Source: Labilithrix sp. (GTDB taxonomy: Bacteria; Myxococcota; Polyangia; Polyangiales; Polyangiaceae). From it: a stretch of DNA of 64,000 nt. Each line of letters starts with the position of its first letter. Position 1 is the first letter of the stretch. The DNA lies in the NCBI GenBank assembly GCA_028287035.1, contig JAQBQL010000243.1, positions 62,001 through 126,000 on the forward strand, given 5' to 3'. The translations under genes were made by a program, and so were the position numbers. A model generated the notes under the pieces. That model did no database searches. It was not told the origin of the DNA and saw only the letters and a list, made by a program, of their open reading frames with translations. Below, piece after piece: positions 24,383 through 32,843 of this stretch.

Positions 24383-26662
24383 GTGGAGCCCACCGAGACC
24401 ATTCCGCGGCCCGCCGCACCCAAGACGAGCCTCGAGCCCGAGTCGAGCCCGCTCTCCGGCATCCTGTCGTCCCTGCGCGCGGTGCGGAAGCACTGGGCGA
24501 TCGTGGTCGGTCTCGTCCTGCTGTGCGGCGCCGCCTCCCTCGCCTACTCGAAGACGCTGCCGAAGATCTACGAGGCGCAGACGCTCCTCGAGTTCGATCC
24601 CGACGTCATCAAGCCGCTCGGCAACAAGGCCGACCCGATCATCGGCTGGAGCGCGATCTGGGACACGCGCGAGTACTACGAGACCCAGTATCGCATCATG
24701 CAGTCGGACCGCGTCCTCTCGGGCGTCGTCCGTGACCTGTCGCTCCAGAACGACGCGGCCTTCCTCGGGTACACGCCGACCGCGCCCGCCCCGCTCGACG
24801 CGACGATCGCGAACCTCCGCGGACGCCTCGTGGTCGAGCCGGTGAAGGGCAGCCGCCTCGTCCTCGTGAAGATCCAGGACACGAGCCCCGCCCAGGCGCG
24901 GCGCCTCTCCGAGGCCGTCGCGCGCGCGTACATCCAGCAGAACCTCGACAAGATGGTGAACGCGACGGGCGACACCGTCGTGTGGCTCTCGGGCCAGCTC
25001 GATCACTCGAAGCAGGAGCTCGAGCAGACCGAGAACTCGCTGACCGAGTTCAAGAAGCAGAACGACCTGCCCTCCAGCACGATCGAGGATCTCTCCAAGA
25101 TGATCCGCATGGAGATGCAGCAGTACGACGAGGCGCTGACCCGCACGCGCATGAAGCGCGAGGAGCTCGGGGCGCGCCACGCGGAGCTCGGGAAGATCGA
25201 CGCGCAGAACCCCGATCAGGTGCCGGCCTCCGAGCTCCTGTCGAACGCGTTCCTCAGCACGCTGCGCACGCAGTTCCAGGCGGCGACGCGTGAGCGCGCC
25301 GAGCTCATCGCCGAGGGCAAGGGCGAGAACCACCCCGCAGTGAAGGCCGCCGACCAGAAGGTGGCCCTCGCCCGCGAGCACCTCCTCACCGAGATCAAGA
25401 ACATCCAGGGCGCGGTCGGTCGCGACCTCGCGGTCATCCAGCGGCAGGAGGGCGGCGAGGCGACCCTCTACGAGGGGGCGCGCCGGAAGGCCGTCGACCT
25501 GAACGGCAAGGAGGTGGAGTTCCACCGCCTCGACCGCATGCGCGCGCAGAACGAGAAGCTCTACGCGGTGCTGCTCGAGCAGCTCAAGGAGGCCGACCTC
25601 CGCCGCATGATGAACACGAACAACATCCGCCTCGTCGATCCGGCGATCGAGCCGAAGGAGCCGGTCGCGCCGCGCGTCAGCGTGAACGTGTCGATCGCGC
25701 TGCTCGTCGGCCTCGTCCTCGGGCTCGGTCTCGCCATCATCCGCGAGCAGCTCGACAACACGCTGAAGACTCCGGAGGACGTGGAGAGCAAGCTCGGGGT
25801 GACCTTCCTCGGGCTCCTCCCCGAGATCGCCGAGGACGAGCAGGACGGCCCCGGCGGCCCCGGCAACAAGCGCGTCCGGAAGCAGCGACGGCGCGTCACC
25901 TCGGAGCTCGCGCCCGAGCTGCTCGTGCACGAGCGTCCGACGTCGGGCGTCGCGGAGGCGGCTCGCTCGCTCCGCACGAACCTGATGTTCATGAATCCGG
26001 ACCACCCGTACCGCCGCCTGCTCGTGACGAGCGCGGCGCCGGCCGAGGGCAAGACGACGGTGGCGGTGAGCATCGCCATCTCGCTCGCGCAGGGCGGTCA
26101 GCGCGTGTGCATCATGGATTGCGACCTTCGCCGGCCGCGGCTCCACCGCATCTTCGATCGCGCCGGTGACATCGGCCTCATGAACGTCATCCTCGGTGAG
26201 GTCACCGTCGACGACGTCGCGAAGCCCACCATCGTGCCGAACCTCTATTGCATTCCGTGCGGACCGATCCCGCCGAACTCGGCGGACGTGGTCTCGTCCG
26301 AGAAGTTCCGCCGCCTCCTCGACGACGTGTCGGCGAGGTTCGACCGCGTGGTGCTCGACAGCCCGCCGGTCATCGCCGTCACCGACTCGGCGATCGCCTC
26401 GACGCTGGTGGACGGCGTCATCTTCGTCGTGCGCGCCTTCAAGACCAGCGTAAACCTGTGCCGGGGCGGCCTCCGCACCCTACAGGACGTCGACGCGCCC
26501 ATCGCGGGCGCCGTGCTCAATGCCGTGAATCTCAACCGGCACGAGTACAATTATTATCATTATTACTATTACAAGCGTGAGGGCTACGCGCCCCTCGCCG
26601 CCGGCACGCAGGACGCGCCGCGCGACGGCGGCCGACCCGGCGCCTCCCCGCCCCCGAACTGA
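24383..26662 (+). CDS. Wzc-like polysaccharide co-polymerase with tyrosine kinase domain
   Basis: BY-kinase of 759 aa controlling exopolysaccharide chain length and export. A Wzz-type N-terminal domain with membrane helices near residues 37-57 and 433-453 encloses a long periplasmic coiled-coil (about 190-400). The cytoplasmic kinase follows: Walker A AAPAEGKTT (Lys557), Walker A' CIMDCDLRRPR, Walker B VVLDSPPV. The C-terminal tail has a tyrosine cluster, YNYYHYYYYKREGY, the usual autophosphorylation site. I chose GTG 24383 because GAGGT lies 9 bp upstream; TTG 24368 is possible. No wza, wzx or glycosyltransferase genes are adjacent, so it is an orphan copolymerase here. Confidence 0.9.
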   Translation: MEPTETIPRPAAPKTSLEPESSPLSGILSSLRAVRKHWAIVVGLVLLCGAASLAYSKTLPKIYEAQTLLEFDPDVIKPLGNKADPIIGWSAIWDTREYYETQYRIMQSDRVLSGVVRDLSLQNDAAFLGYTPTAPAPLDATIANLRGRLVVEPVKGSRLVLVKIQDTSPAQARRLSEAVARAYIQQNLDKMVNATGDTVVWLSGQLDHSKQELEQTENSLTEFKKQNDLPSSTIEDLSKMIRMEMQQYDEALTRTRMKREELGARHAELGKIDAQNPDQVPASELLSNAFLSTLRTQFQAATRERAELIAEGKGENHPAVKAADQKVALAREHLLTEIKNIQGAVGRDLAVIQRQEGGEATLYEGARRKAVDLNGKEVEFHRLDRMRAQNEKLYAVLLEQLKEADLRRMMNTNNIRLVDPAIEPKEPVAPRVSVNVSIALLVGLVLGLGLAIIREQLDNTLKTPEDVESKLGVTFLGLLPEIAEDEQDGPGGPGNKRVRKQRRRVTSELAPELLVHERPTSGVAEAARSLRTNLMFMNPDHPYRRLLVTSAAPAEGKTTVAVSIAISLAQGGQRVCIMDCDLRRPRLHRIFDRAGDIGLMNVILGEVTVDDVAKPTIVPNLYCIPCGPIPPNSADVVSSEKFRRLLDDVSARFDRVVLDSPPVIAVTDSAIASTLVDGVIFVVRAFKTSVNLCRGGLRTLQDVDAPIAGAVLNAVNLNRHEYNYYHYYYYKREGYAPLAAGTQDAPRDGGRPGASPPPN

Positions 26663-26667
26663 ACGGC

Positions 26668-26687
26668 CCGGGCGCGGCGGCGCCCGG
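26668..26687. terminator. Stem-loop between convergent genes
   Basis: A perfect 8-bp GC stem (CCGGGCGC / GCGCCCGG) with a 4-nt loop sits in the 30-bp gap between the convergent stops of the kinase gene and the gene at 26693. There is no T-run, so classical intrinsic termination is doubtful, but the symmetric position fits a bidirectional transcription barrier. Confidence 0.45.
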
Positions 26688-26692
26688 AAGCC

Positions 26693-27868
26693 TCAGAAGC
26701 CGACGATGACGGCGTAGCTGCCGCTGACCACGCCCGCGACCTTGCCGTCGGCGCCGCTTCCCGAGCCGGTCGGCACGAGGTACGCGGGCCCGCCGTCCAC
26801 GAGGAGCTCGACGCCGACGCTCGGGCCGAACACGTGACGGAAGCCGAAACGGCCGCGCGCCAGCCAGGCGTTCATACCGAACGATTCCCCGCTCAACGTG
26901 TACCGCTCGAAGCCCGGTCCGACGCCGAGGAGAAGCTGGTTCGTCGCGAACTTGTCGAGCGGTATCCGGTACTCGAGCCCGACGAAGAGGAGCGGACCGC
27001 TCGGGGTCGGCGCGTCCTTCGCATTACCGTATCCGGCATAGCCGATCTCGGTGAGGAACGTGGCGGAGGGCCCGAACGCATAACGGATGGCCGCGGCCAC
27101 CGAGTACCCGGCGCCGGACGCGCTCGTTCCGCCGATGCCGTTGTCACCGACGTAGAACCGCGGGATCGAGAGCACCGCGCCGATCGACAGACCCTTCCCG
27201 AAGCGCAGCGGCGACGTGTCCGCCGCGTCGGCCAGGCGCTCCTGCGACGCGTAGTAGTCGTAGTCGTGCTCCTGCTCGCCCGCCTTCGGCCCGAGGACCT
27301 CGTCGGTTGAGGCGTTGCTCGAGGACTTCTTCTTCTCGCTCTTGCCGGCCACGGCCGCCGCGGCCGCCGAGCTGTTCACGTTTCCGAGCGAGAACTGGCT
27401 GCCCGCCTTGAAGCCGTTCGGGTCGTCCCGCTCCTTCACGGCGACCGCGGAAGGGCCGCCGGCGCCGACCTGCTCCTCGAGGCGCGAGAGCCGGTCGCGG
27501 ATCTGGTCGGCGTCGGGGGCATCGGCGCGAGCCGCGAGGTACGCGCGGTAGTCGTCGATCGCGGGATAGGCGTTGCCGAGCTTCTCGTGGCACAGGCCGC
27601 GATCCCGGCGCAGCGTGGGCTCGACCGTGTTGCGCACGGCGGCGTCGAACGACGGGAGCGCACCCGCGCAGTCCCCGGTGCGAGCACGCGCACGGGCCGT
27701 CGCCGCGTCGGCACCGCCCGCCTCCTCGCGGCGGAGCGCGAACTGGCTGTTGGATTTGTCGGCGTTCGGAGCGGCGCCTCCCGCTCGAGGCTCAGCCCCG
27801 GCGGTCCCGGCGGCGAGCCCGGCGGCGATCACGAAACTTGGAAAGAGGAGACGCTGCGGCGCGCGCAT
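26693..27868 (-). CDS. Exported protein: helical repeat head plus beta-barrel tail
   Basis: A 391-aa exported protein of unknown role. Start at the ATG ending 27868, with signal peptide LLFPSFVIAAGLAAGTAGA. Residues about 45-135 form a TPR-like helical segment with a Cys pair (TGDCAGALPSFDAA, DRGLCHEKLGNAYPAIDDY). After a Ser/Ala/Lys linker comes an outer-membrane-like barrel of about 160 residues (GLSIGAVLSIPRFYVGDN, FLTEIGYAGYG, LFVGLEYRIPLDKF, RGRFGFRHVFGPSVGVELLVDG), ending in YAVIVGF with a terminal Phe, the usual barrel end. The combination of peptide-binding repeats and a barrel is seen in other myxobacterial envelope proteins. Confidence 0.7.
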   Translation of the reverse strand: MRAPQRLLFPSFVIAAGLAAGTAGAEPRAGGAAPNADKSNSQFALRREEAGGADAATARARARTGDCAGALPSFDAAVRNTVEPTLRRDRGLCHEKLGNAYPAIDDYRAYLAARADAPDADQIRDRLSRLEEQVGAGGPSAVAVKERDDPNGFKAGSQFSLGNVNSSAAAAAVAGKSEKKKSSSNASTDEVLGPKAGEQEHDYDYYASQERLADAADTSPLRFGKGLSIGAVLSIPRFYVGDNGIGGTSASGAGYSVAAAIRYAFGPSATFLTEIGYAGYGNAKDAPTPSGPLLFVGLEYRIPLDKFATNQLLLGVGPGFERYTLSGESFGMNAWLARGRFGFRHVFGPSVGVELLVDGGPAYLVPTGSGSGADGKVAGVVSGSYAVIVGF

Positions 27869-27919
27869 GAACGAAGGGTACGTCACCGCGCGCACACGCT
27901 CCAAATTACGAGGGGACTC

Positions 27920-29419
27920 TCAGGGCGTGGGACGTCCGTGCGGCAGCGGCGGCGGAACGGCCATGCGGATGCGCGACCCCACCGAGGCATCGGCGGATCC
28001 GGCGTCACCTGCGGTGTGCGCGGCTCCGGCGTCGGCCGCTCCCGCGTCGGAGGCTCCGGCGTCGGCACCCGCGGCGAGGGACTCCTTCGTCGACCAGGTC
28101 ACGCGCCCGAAGCGCGAGGCGCGGTGGAAGTTGCCCTGTCCGAGGATCGGCGACCACGCGGTGCCGCCGTTGTTCTCCATCGCGTAGAAGTTCATGCGCC
28201 AGGCGTCGCCCGGCTTCGGGGGCAGCGTCTTCGCGCCCTTCTCGAAGGCCGCCCAGGGGATCGCGGCCTCGACGGTGTAGCCCTCGTCCTTGTCGCCCGG
28301 CTTGTCGATCGTGCCGCGGACGACCACCGCGCTCTTCAGCTTCGGCTCCCAGTCCTCGTGGCCGAAGGGCCCCTGCGGGTCGGCCTTCGGCGAGTTGTAG
28401 GCGTCGAACTGGCTCTTGAAGACCTTGTTCGCCGGGTTGATCTGGAGCTCGTAGTAGTTGACGTTGTCGCCGTCCCCGTCGGGATCGATCATGATCTCGG
28501 CGGTGTCCTTGGTCCACGTCATCGGCTGGCCGGGGACCGTCCAGTCCTTGGGCTGCGACGCCTTGTCGGTGAAGTAGCCGACCACGTCCTGGTCGCGCAC
28601 TTCGATGAGCACATACATGTTGTCGCTGTCCCAGGCGACCTTCGCGCTGCCCTGGACGGGATACGTGGCGGCGCCACGCCCCGTGCCGACGTCGACGAAG
28701 GCGCCGGTGCTCGAGGCCGCCCCCCACGCGGGCTCGTCGCCCTTCCCGTCGACGGTGATCTTCTCGCCGGCCGCGAGCTTCACCGGGTTCAGGAACGGCA
28801 CCTCGTTCGCGCCGCGCTTCTTCTCTTCCTTGCGCGGGGCAACACCGGTCTTGATGCGGGCGACGATGGCGCGGTTGTCACCGTCGTTCGGCCCGCTCAG
28901 GATGCGGAGGCGTGCATCGCCCTTCCAGATGCCGACGTACACCATCGTGTCGGGACCGCGGATGTCCTGGGGCATCGTGAAGGTCTGCGCGTCGGCGTAG
29001 ATCTTCCCGCGCTCCCAGCGGTCCGGCCCGAGCACCTGATGATTGCCCTTCAGCTCGCGGAGCGGACCGTTCGTGTCGAGGTTCTCGGGCTTCTCGTAGC
29101 CCTCGTGCTGGATGTGCGTGAAGAGCTGCCAGCCCTCGTCGAGGGGGTCGTCGGAGCGCCAGTAGTAGGTGACCTTCACGGTCGTCCCGGGCGGGGCGAG
29201 CTCGGGCTCCACCTGGTAGCCGACGAGGTGCACGCGGTTCTCGAAGTTGACGTCGACCTTCTTCGCCTCGGCCGGGACGGCGTCGAGGATCTGCGCGGCG
29301 AGGCGCTGCTTGTCCTCGGCAGAGATCGTCTGTTTGCCGCCGACGCACGCGGCGGTCGCGAGCGACGAAGCCGCCGTAGCAAGGGCCATCAGAACGACCG
29401 CACGCGCTGCTCTCCGCAT
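27920..29419 (-). CDS. Lipoprotein with CBM9-like (DOMON-type) domain
   Basis: A 499-aa lipoprotein, start at the ATG ending 29419, lipobox ATAAC (Cys25). Residues about 50-210 form a first beta-rich domain (VTYYWRSDDPLDEGWQLFTH, TMVYVGIWKGDARLRI). Residues about 240-455 match the carbohydrate-family-9-like binding domain: GDEPAWGAASSTGAFVDV, VAWDSDNMYVLIEVRDQDV, DTAEIMIDPDGDGDNVNYYE and GDAWRMNFYAMENN. Such domains bind sugars or heme-like ligands at the cell surface. The tail is an Ala/Asp/Gly-rich linker. It is divergent to the Ser/Thr kinase gene at 29467. Confidence 0.8.
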   Translation of the reverse strand: MRRAARAVVLMALATAASSLATAACVGGKQTISAEDKQRLAAQILDAVPAEAKKVDVNFENRVHLVGYQVEPELAPPGTTVKVTYYWRSDDPLDEGWQLFTHIQHEGYEKPENLDTNGPLRELKGNHQVLGPDRWERGKIYADAQTFTMPQDIRGPDTMVYVGIWKGDARLRILSGPNDGDNRAIVARIKTGVAPRKEEKKRGANEVPFLNPVKLAAGEKITVDGKGDEPAWGAASSTGAFVDVGTGRGAATYPVQGSAKVAWDSDNMYVLIEVRDQDVVGYFTDKASQPKDWTVPGQPMTWTKDTAEIMIDPDGDGDNVNYYELQINPANKVFKSQFDAYNSPKADPQGPFGHEDWEPKLKSAVVVRGTIDKPGDKDEGYTVEAAIPWAAFEKGAKTLPPKPGDAWRMNFYAMENNGGTAWSPILGQGNFHRASRFGRVTWSTKESLAAGADAGASDAGAADAGAAHTAGDAGSADASVGSRIRMAVPPPLPHGRPTP

Positions 29420-29466
29420 GAGCCAACGAGTAGAACGACAGCTGTGAAACCGCAAGGCGCGACCGT

Positions 29467-30450
29467 ATGCTCGGCGGCATGGGCCGCGTGACCCTCGGCG
29501 ACTATGCCCTCGGCGAGGTGCTCGGTCGCGGCGGCATGTCGACGGTGCTGCTCGGGCTCCACCTGCCGAGCCGCCGGTTCGTCGCCGTGAAGCGGCTCTT
29601 GCCTCACGTGCTCGCCGACCCCGATCTCTGCGACACGCTCGTGGACGAGGCGCGCCTCACGCGCGGGCTCGCGCACCCGAACGTCGCCGCGGTCCGGGAC
29701 GTCATCCGCGAGGGCGACGAGCTCGCGCTCGTGATGGACGTGGTGGAGGGCGCGTCCCTCGCGGCCCTCGCGGCGAGCCTCGCCACCGCACGCGAGCGCA
29801 TGGCGCCGGCGATCGCCAGCGCGATCGCCATCGACGTCCTCGCCGGCCTCGGCGCTGCACACGACGCCTGCGACGAGCACGGCGCGCCGCTCCACGTCGT
29901 TCACCGCGACGTCTCGCCGGCGAACATCCTCGTGGGCTCCGATGGCCGGGCGCGCATCGGCGACTTCGGGGTCGCCAAGGCGCTCGGCCGCCTGCAGCAG
30001 ACCCGCGAGGGCGCCGTGAAGGGCAAGCTCTCGTACATGGCGCCGGAGCAGGTGCTCGGCGAACCGGTGACGCGGACCGCCGACGTGTTCGCGTCGTCGA
30101 TCGTGCTGTGGGAGCTGCTCGCGGGCGAGCGACTGTTCGCGGGCGCGAGCGCGGTGAAGGTCACCGAGCAGCTCCTCTACCAGCGCTACCAGCCCCTGCG
30201 GGAGCGGCTACCTTCCCTGCCTCCCGCCATCGACGTCGTGCTCGCGCGCGGCCTCGCGCGGCGACCTGACGATCGCTACCCGTCCGCGTCCGCGCTCGGC
30301 GAGGCCGTCGGTCAGGCGCTGCCGCCGGCGCCGGCCGAGGCGGTCGCCGCGCTCGTGGCGAGCCACGGGACGAGCGAGCTCGAGGCGCAGCGACGGGCCC
30401 GCGCCGCCCTCACGGGCCACAGCAACGAAAGCCGACGCCCGGGTTCGTAG
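29467..30450 (+). CDS. Soluble Ser/Thr protein kinase (Hanks type)
   Basis: A 327-aa eukaryote-like kinase consisting of little more than the catalytic domain. Glycine loop GRGGMS (20-25), ATP-anchoring Lys42, catalytic loop HRDVSPAN (His146, Asp148, Asn153), DFG at 166-168, MAPEQ at about 191. All active-site residues are present. No transmembrane helix or sensor domain follows, so it is probably cytoplasmic. A second in-frame ATG at 29479 may be the true start. The last 41 bp overlap tail-to-tail with the gene on the other strand, an unusual arrangement. Confidence 0.92.
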   Translation: MLGGMGRVTLGDYALGEVLGRGGMSTVLLGLHLPSRRFVAVKRLLPHVLADPDLCDTLVDEARLTRGLAHPNVAAVRDVIREGDELALVMDVVEGASLAALAASLATARERMAPAIASAIAIDVLAGLGAAHDACDEHGAPLHVVHRDVSPANILVGSDGRARIGDFGVAKALGRLQQTREGAVKGKLSYMAPEQVLGEPVTRTADVFASSIVLWELLAGERLFAGASAVKVTEQLLYQRYQPLRERLPSLPPAIDVVLARGLARRPDDRYPSASALGEAVGQALPPAPAEAVAALVASHGTSELEAQRRARAALTGHSNESRRPGS

Positions 30451-31312
30451 CGGTCATCGCCATCACCTGGAGGTTGGCGCAGGAGAGCGTGCCCGAGTTG
30501 TCGTAGAAGGCGCCGCCGCGAACGAGGCACGTGCTCGCGTCGGGCGTCCCGGCGAGCTCGCACGCATCCTCCCACTCGCGGACGTTGCCGGAGAGGTCGA
30601 GCACGCCCGCATAGCCGCCCCTGCAGCCCGGCAGCGAGCCGACCGGGAGCGTCACGCCCGCGTCCTTGTCGGCGCCGTTGCATGCCTGCGGGTCGTAGTC
30701 GTTGCCGTACGGCCACCCGTGGAGGCCGTCCTCGTTGTGGCTGCAGGCGCGGTACCACTGGCTGCGCGCGGCGTTCGCGTAGTCGTCGACGCGGCCCGTG
30801 CCGCCGGCGACCGCGCCGCACAGACGCTTGCCGGCCGACGCGCAGAACGCGAGCGCATCGCAGTAATCGACGTTCACGATCGGGCGGTCGTCGGCACTCG
30901 CGCCGGGAATGCCGCCGTTCGTGGGGCGGAAATCGGTGTTCCAGGCGCAGACTGGAGGCTGACCGCTCGTGTCGCCGGCCCGCGACGCGAGGAATGCCCG
31001 GTAGTCGCCGACGCGCACCTCCGTGCGGTCGATGCAGTATGCACCCGTCTGGATCCCGAGCGGGCCGCCGTGGCCGGGGCAGGAGGCACCATCCAGGTCG
31101 GGGAGCCCGCCGTCGGCATCCCTCGAGGCGTCGTCGGTCGCCGCGCCCTCGGCCCTCGGCCCTCCGTCGCTCGCCTCGGCGCCTGCCGAGAGCCCGTCGA
31201 CGTCGCGCAGCCAGAGGCATCCCGCGGTCAGCGCCGGCGCGAGGAGCGCGAGCATCGCGAACAGGCGAGGCGGACTCGGCAGATGCCGCCTCTTCGCCTT
31301 CTTCGCCGCCAC
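30410..31312 (-). CDS. Lipoprotein with formylglycine-generating-enzyme-like (SUMF1) domain
   Basis: A 300-aa lipoprotein. I chose the GTG ending at 31312, giving a basic n-region (KKAKRR), hydrophobic core and lipobox LTAGC (Cys32). After an Asp/Gly-rich linker comes a C-type-lectin-like FGE domain (CIDRTEVRVGDYRAFLAS, DYCDALAFCASAGKRLCG, GVLDLSGNVREWEDACE, GVGFRCCGP). The paired catalytic Cys of true FGE (in the C-x4-C segment before the terminal GFR) is not preserved: GAFYDNSGTLSCANLQ has only one. So it is more likely a binding protein than a sulfatase activator. It lies between two Ser/Thr kinase genes and is divergent to the second. Confidence 0.83.
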   Translation of the reverse strand: MAAKKAKRRHLPSPPRLFAMLALLAPALTAGCLWLRDVDGLSAGAEASDGGPRAEGAATDDASRDADGGLPDLDGASCPGHGGPLGIQTGAYCIDRTEVRVGDYRAFLASRAGDTSGQPPVCAWNTDFRPTNGGIPGASADDRPIVNVDYCDALAFCASAGKRLCGAVAGGTGRVDDYANAARSQWYRACSHNEDGLHGWPYGNDYDPQACNGADKDAGVTLPVGSLPGCRGGYAGVLDLSGNVREWEDACELAGTPDASTCLVRGGAFYDNSGTLSCANLQVMAMTATNPGVGFRCCGP

Positions 31313-31385
31313 GCTCTTTTGTAACCCATGCGCGAGGCGCGAGTCACGTGCCGCGCTCCGATGGAGATATACTCTCCTCTCGACG

Positions 31386-32843
31386 ATGAGCGATTCGCGC
31401 GCAGAACCGGCGCAGCTCGGCCGGTACACGCTGCTGGGTCGGCTCGCGGGCGGCGGGATGGGCACCGTTCATCTCGCGCGGGTGAGGGGCGAGCGCGGCT
31501 TCTCGCGTGCGGTCGCGGTGAAGCTCCTCCACGCCCATCTCGCGGAGGACGCCGACATCGTGACGCGCTTCCTCGACGAGGCACGCGTCGCGGCGTTCGT
31601 GAAGCACCCGCACGTGGTGTCGGTGCTCGACGTCGGCGAGAACGAGGGCTCTCCGTTCCTCGTGCTCGACTACGTGCACGGCGACTCCTTCGAGGGACTG
31701 CTGCGCGCGGCGCGCAAGGCCGGTGAGCCGGTACCGCTCGACGTGGTCGCCGCGATCGGCAGCGATCTCCTCGAAGGGCTCGATGCGGCACACACCGCAA
31801 AGGACGACGCGGGCAACGCGCTCGACCTCGTGCACCGCGACGTGAGCCCGCACAACGTCCTCGTGAGCGAGCACGGCATCGCGTACGTGACGGACTTCGG
31901 CATCGCCAAGGTGCGCGACCGGCTGCGGCTCACCCGCACGAACGACATGCTGGGCAAGGCCGGGTACATGGCGCCCGAGCAGCTCGGCGGCCCCGGCGGC
32001 GTGACGACGAGGACCGACGTCTACGGCGCGGGCATCGTGCTGTGGGAGGCGCTCGCCGGAAAGAAGCTGTTCGAGGGGCTCGAGCACCAGCTGCTCGCGA
32101 CCGTGGAACGCACCGAGGCGCCGCTCGTGAGCGGTCACCGGCCAGAGGTCCCGGCGGCGCTCGATGCGCTGGTCGCGGCCATGCTCGCGCGCGATCCGGC
32201 GGCGCGGCCGGCGAGCGCGGCTGCGTGCAACACCATGCTCCTGGCAGCGCTCCCGCGCGCGTCGCCCTCCGAGGTCGCCACATGGATGCGCCGCTACGCG
32301 CAGGCGCGCCTCGAGAAGCTGGAGGCGCTGCTCCGCGCCCCAGCGGCGTCGTCGTCGGCGTCCGCGTCCGCGTCCGCCTCCGACCCCGCGCCATCCGACC
32401 CCTCGCCCCCCGACCCGCCACCCCCCGACCCGGCCCTGACGCTCGCCGGCGTCCCCGCCCCTCTCCGCGCCCCCGAGCGGCGCCTGCCGCGTGCGCTCCT
32501 CGGGCTCGTGGTCGTGCTGCTCGGCCTCCTCGCCGCGTCCCTCGCCTTCCGGGTCCGCGCGCCCGCCGCCGCGGTCACCGCCCAGGCCGAGCCTCCGGCG
32601 CCGGCGCCCACCGCCCCTGCCCCGACGTCGTCCGCCGCGCCCTCCGTCACCGCCGCGAACAGCGCCAGCTCGAACGACACCTCGCCGCCGGTCCTCGCCA
32701 GCGCCTCCGCCAGCGCGCGGCCGAGCACGCGTGTCCCGCCGCGCACGCGCGCCGCCGTCGCGAGCCCCTCGTGCTCGCCGCCCTACGAGATCGTCGACCA
32801 CATCAAACGATACAAGCGCGAATGCTTCGACCCTGGTCGCTAG
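31386..32843 (+). CDS. Membrane-bound Ser/Thr protein kinase
   Basis: A 485-aa kinase with the full catalytic set: glycine loop AGGGMG (21-26), Lys46, HRDVSPHN (His150, Asp152, Asn157), DFG at 170-172, MAPEQ (about 195-199). Residues about 315-360 form a Ser/Ala then Asp/Pro low-complexity spacer, encoded partly by a repeated GCGTCC-type hexamer near 32358-32380. One membrane helix (LLGLVVVLLGLLAASLAF) follows, then a Pro/Ala/Ser-rich external tail with a Cys pair near the end (SPSCSPPYEIVDHIKRYKRECF). The kinase is thus cytoplasmic with an outside tail as a possible sensor. It overlaps the downstream gene by 22 bp. Confidence 0.92.
   Translation: MSDSRAEPAQLGRYTLLGRLAGGGMGTVHLARVRGERGFSRAVAVKLLHAHLAEDADIVTRFLDEARVAAFVKHPHVVSVLDVGENEGSPFLVLDYVHGDSFEGLLRAARKAGEPVPLDVVAAIGSDLLEGLDAAHTAKDDAGNALDLVHRDVSPHNVLVSEHGIAYVTDFGIAKVRDRLRLTRTNDMLGKAGYMAPEQLGGPGGVTTRTDVYGAGIVLWEALAGKKLFEGLEHQLLATVERTEAPLVSGHRPEVPAALDALVAAMLARDPAARPASAAACNTMLLAALPRASPSEVATWMRRYAQARLEKLEALLRAPAASSSASASASASDPAPSDPSPPDPPPPDPALTLAGVPAPLRAPERRLPRALLGLVVVLLGLLAASLAFRVRAPAAAVTAQAEPPAPAPTAPAPTSSAAPSVTAANSASSNDTSPPVLASASASARPSTRVPPRTRAAVASPSCSPPYEIVDHIKRYKRECFDPGR

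Noticed and set aside
24164..26146. Open minus-strand frame of 660 codons
   Set aside because: Antisense to the Wzc-like kinase; no recognisable motif.
30410..31312. Active formylglycine-generating enzyme serving the sulfatase-like protein at 53799
   Set aside because: The catalytic Cys pair is missing, and the sulfatase-like protein itself lacks the Cys/Ser signature to be modified.
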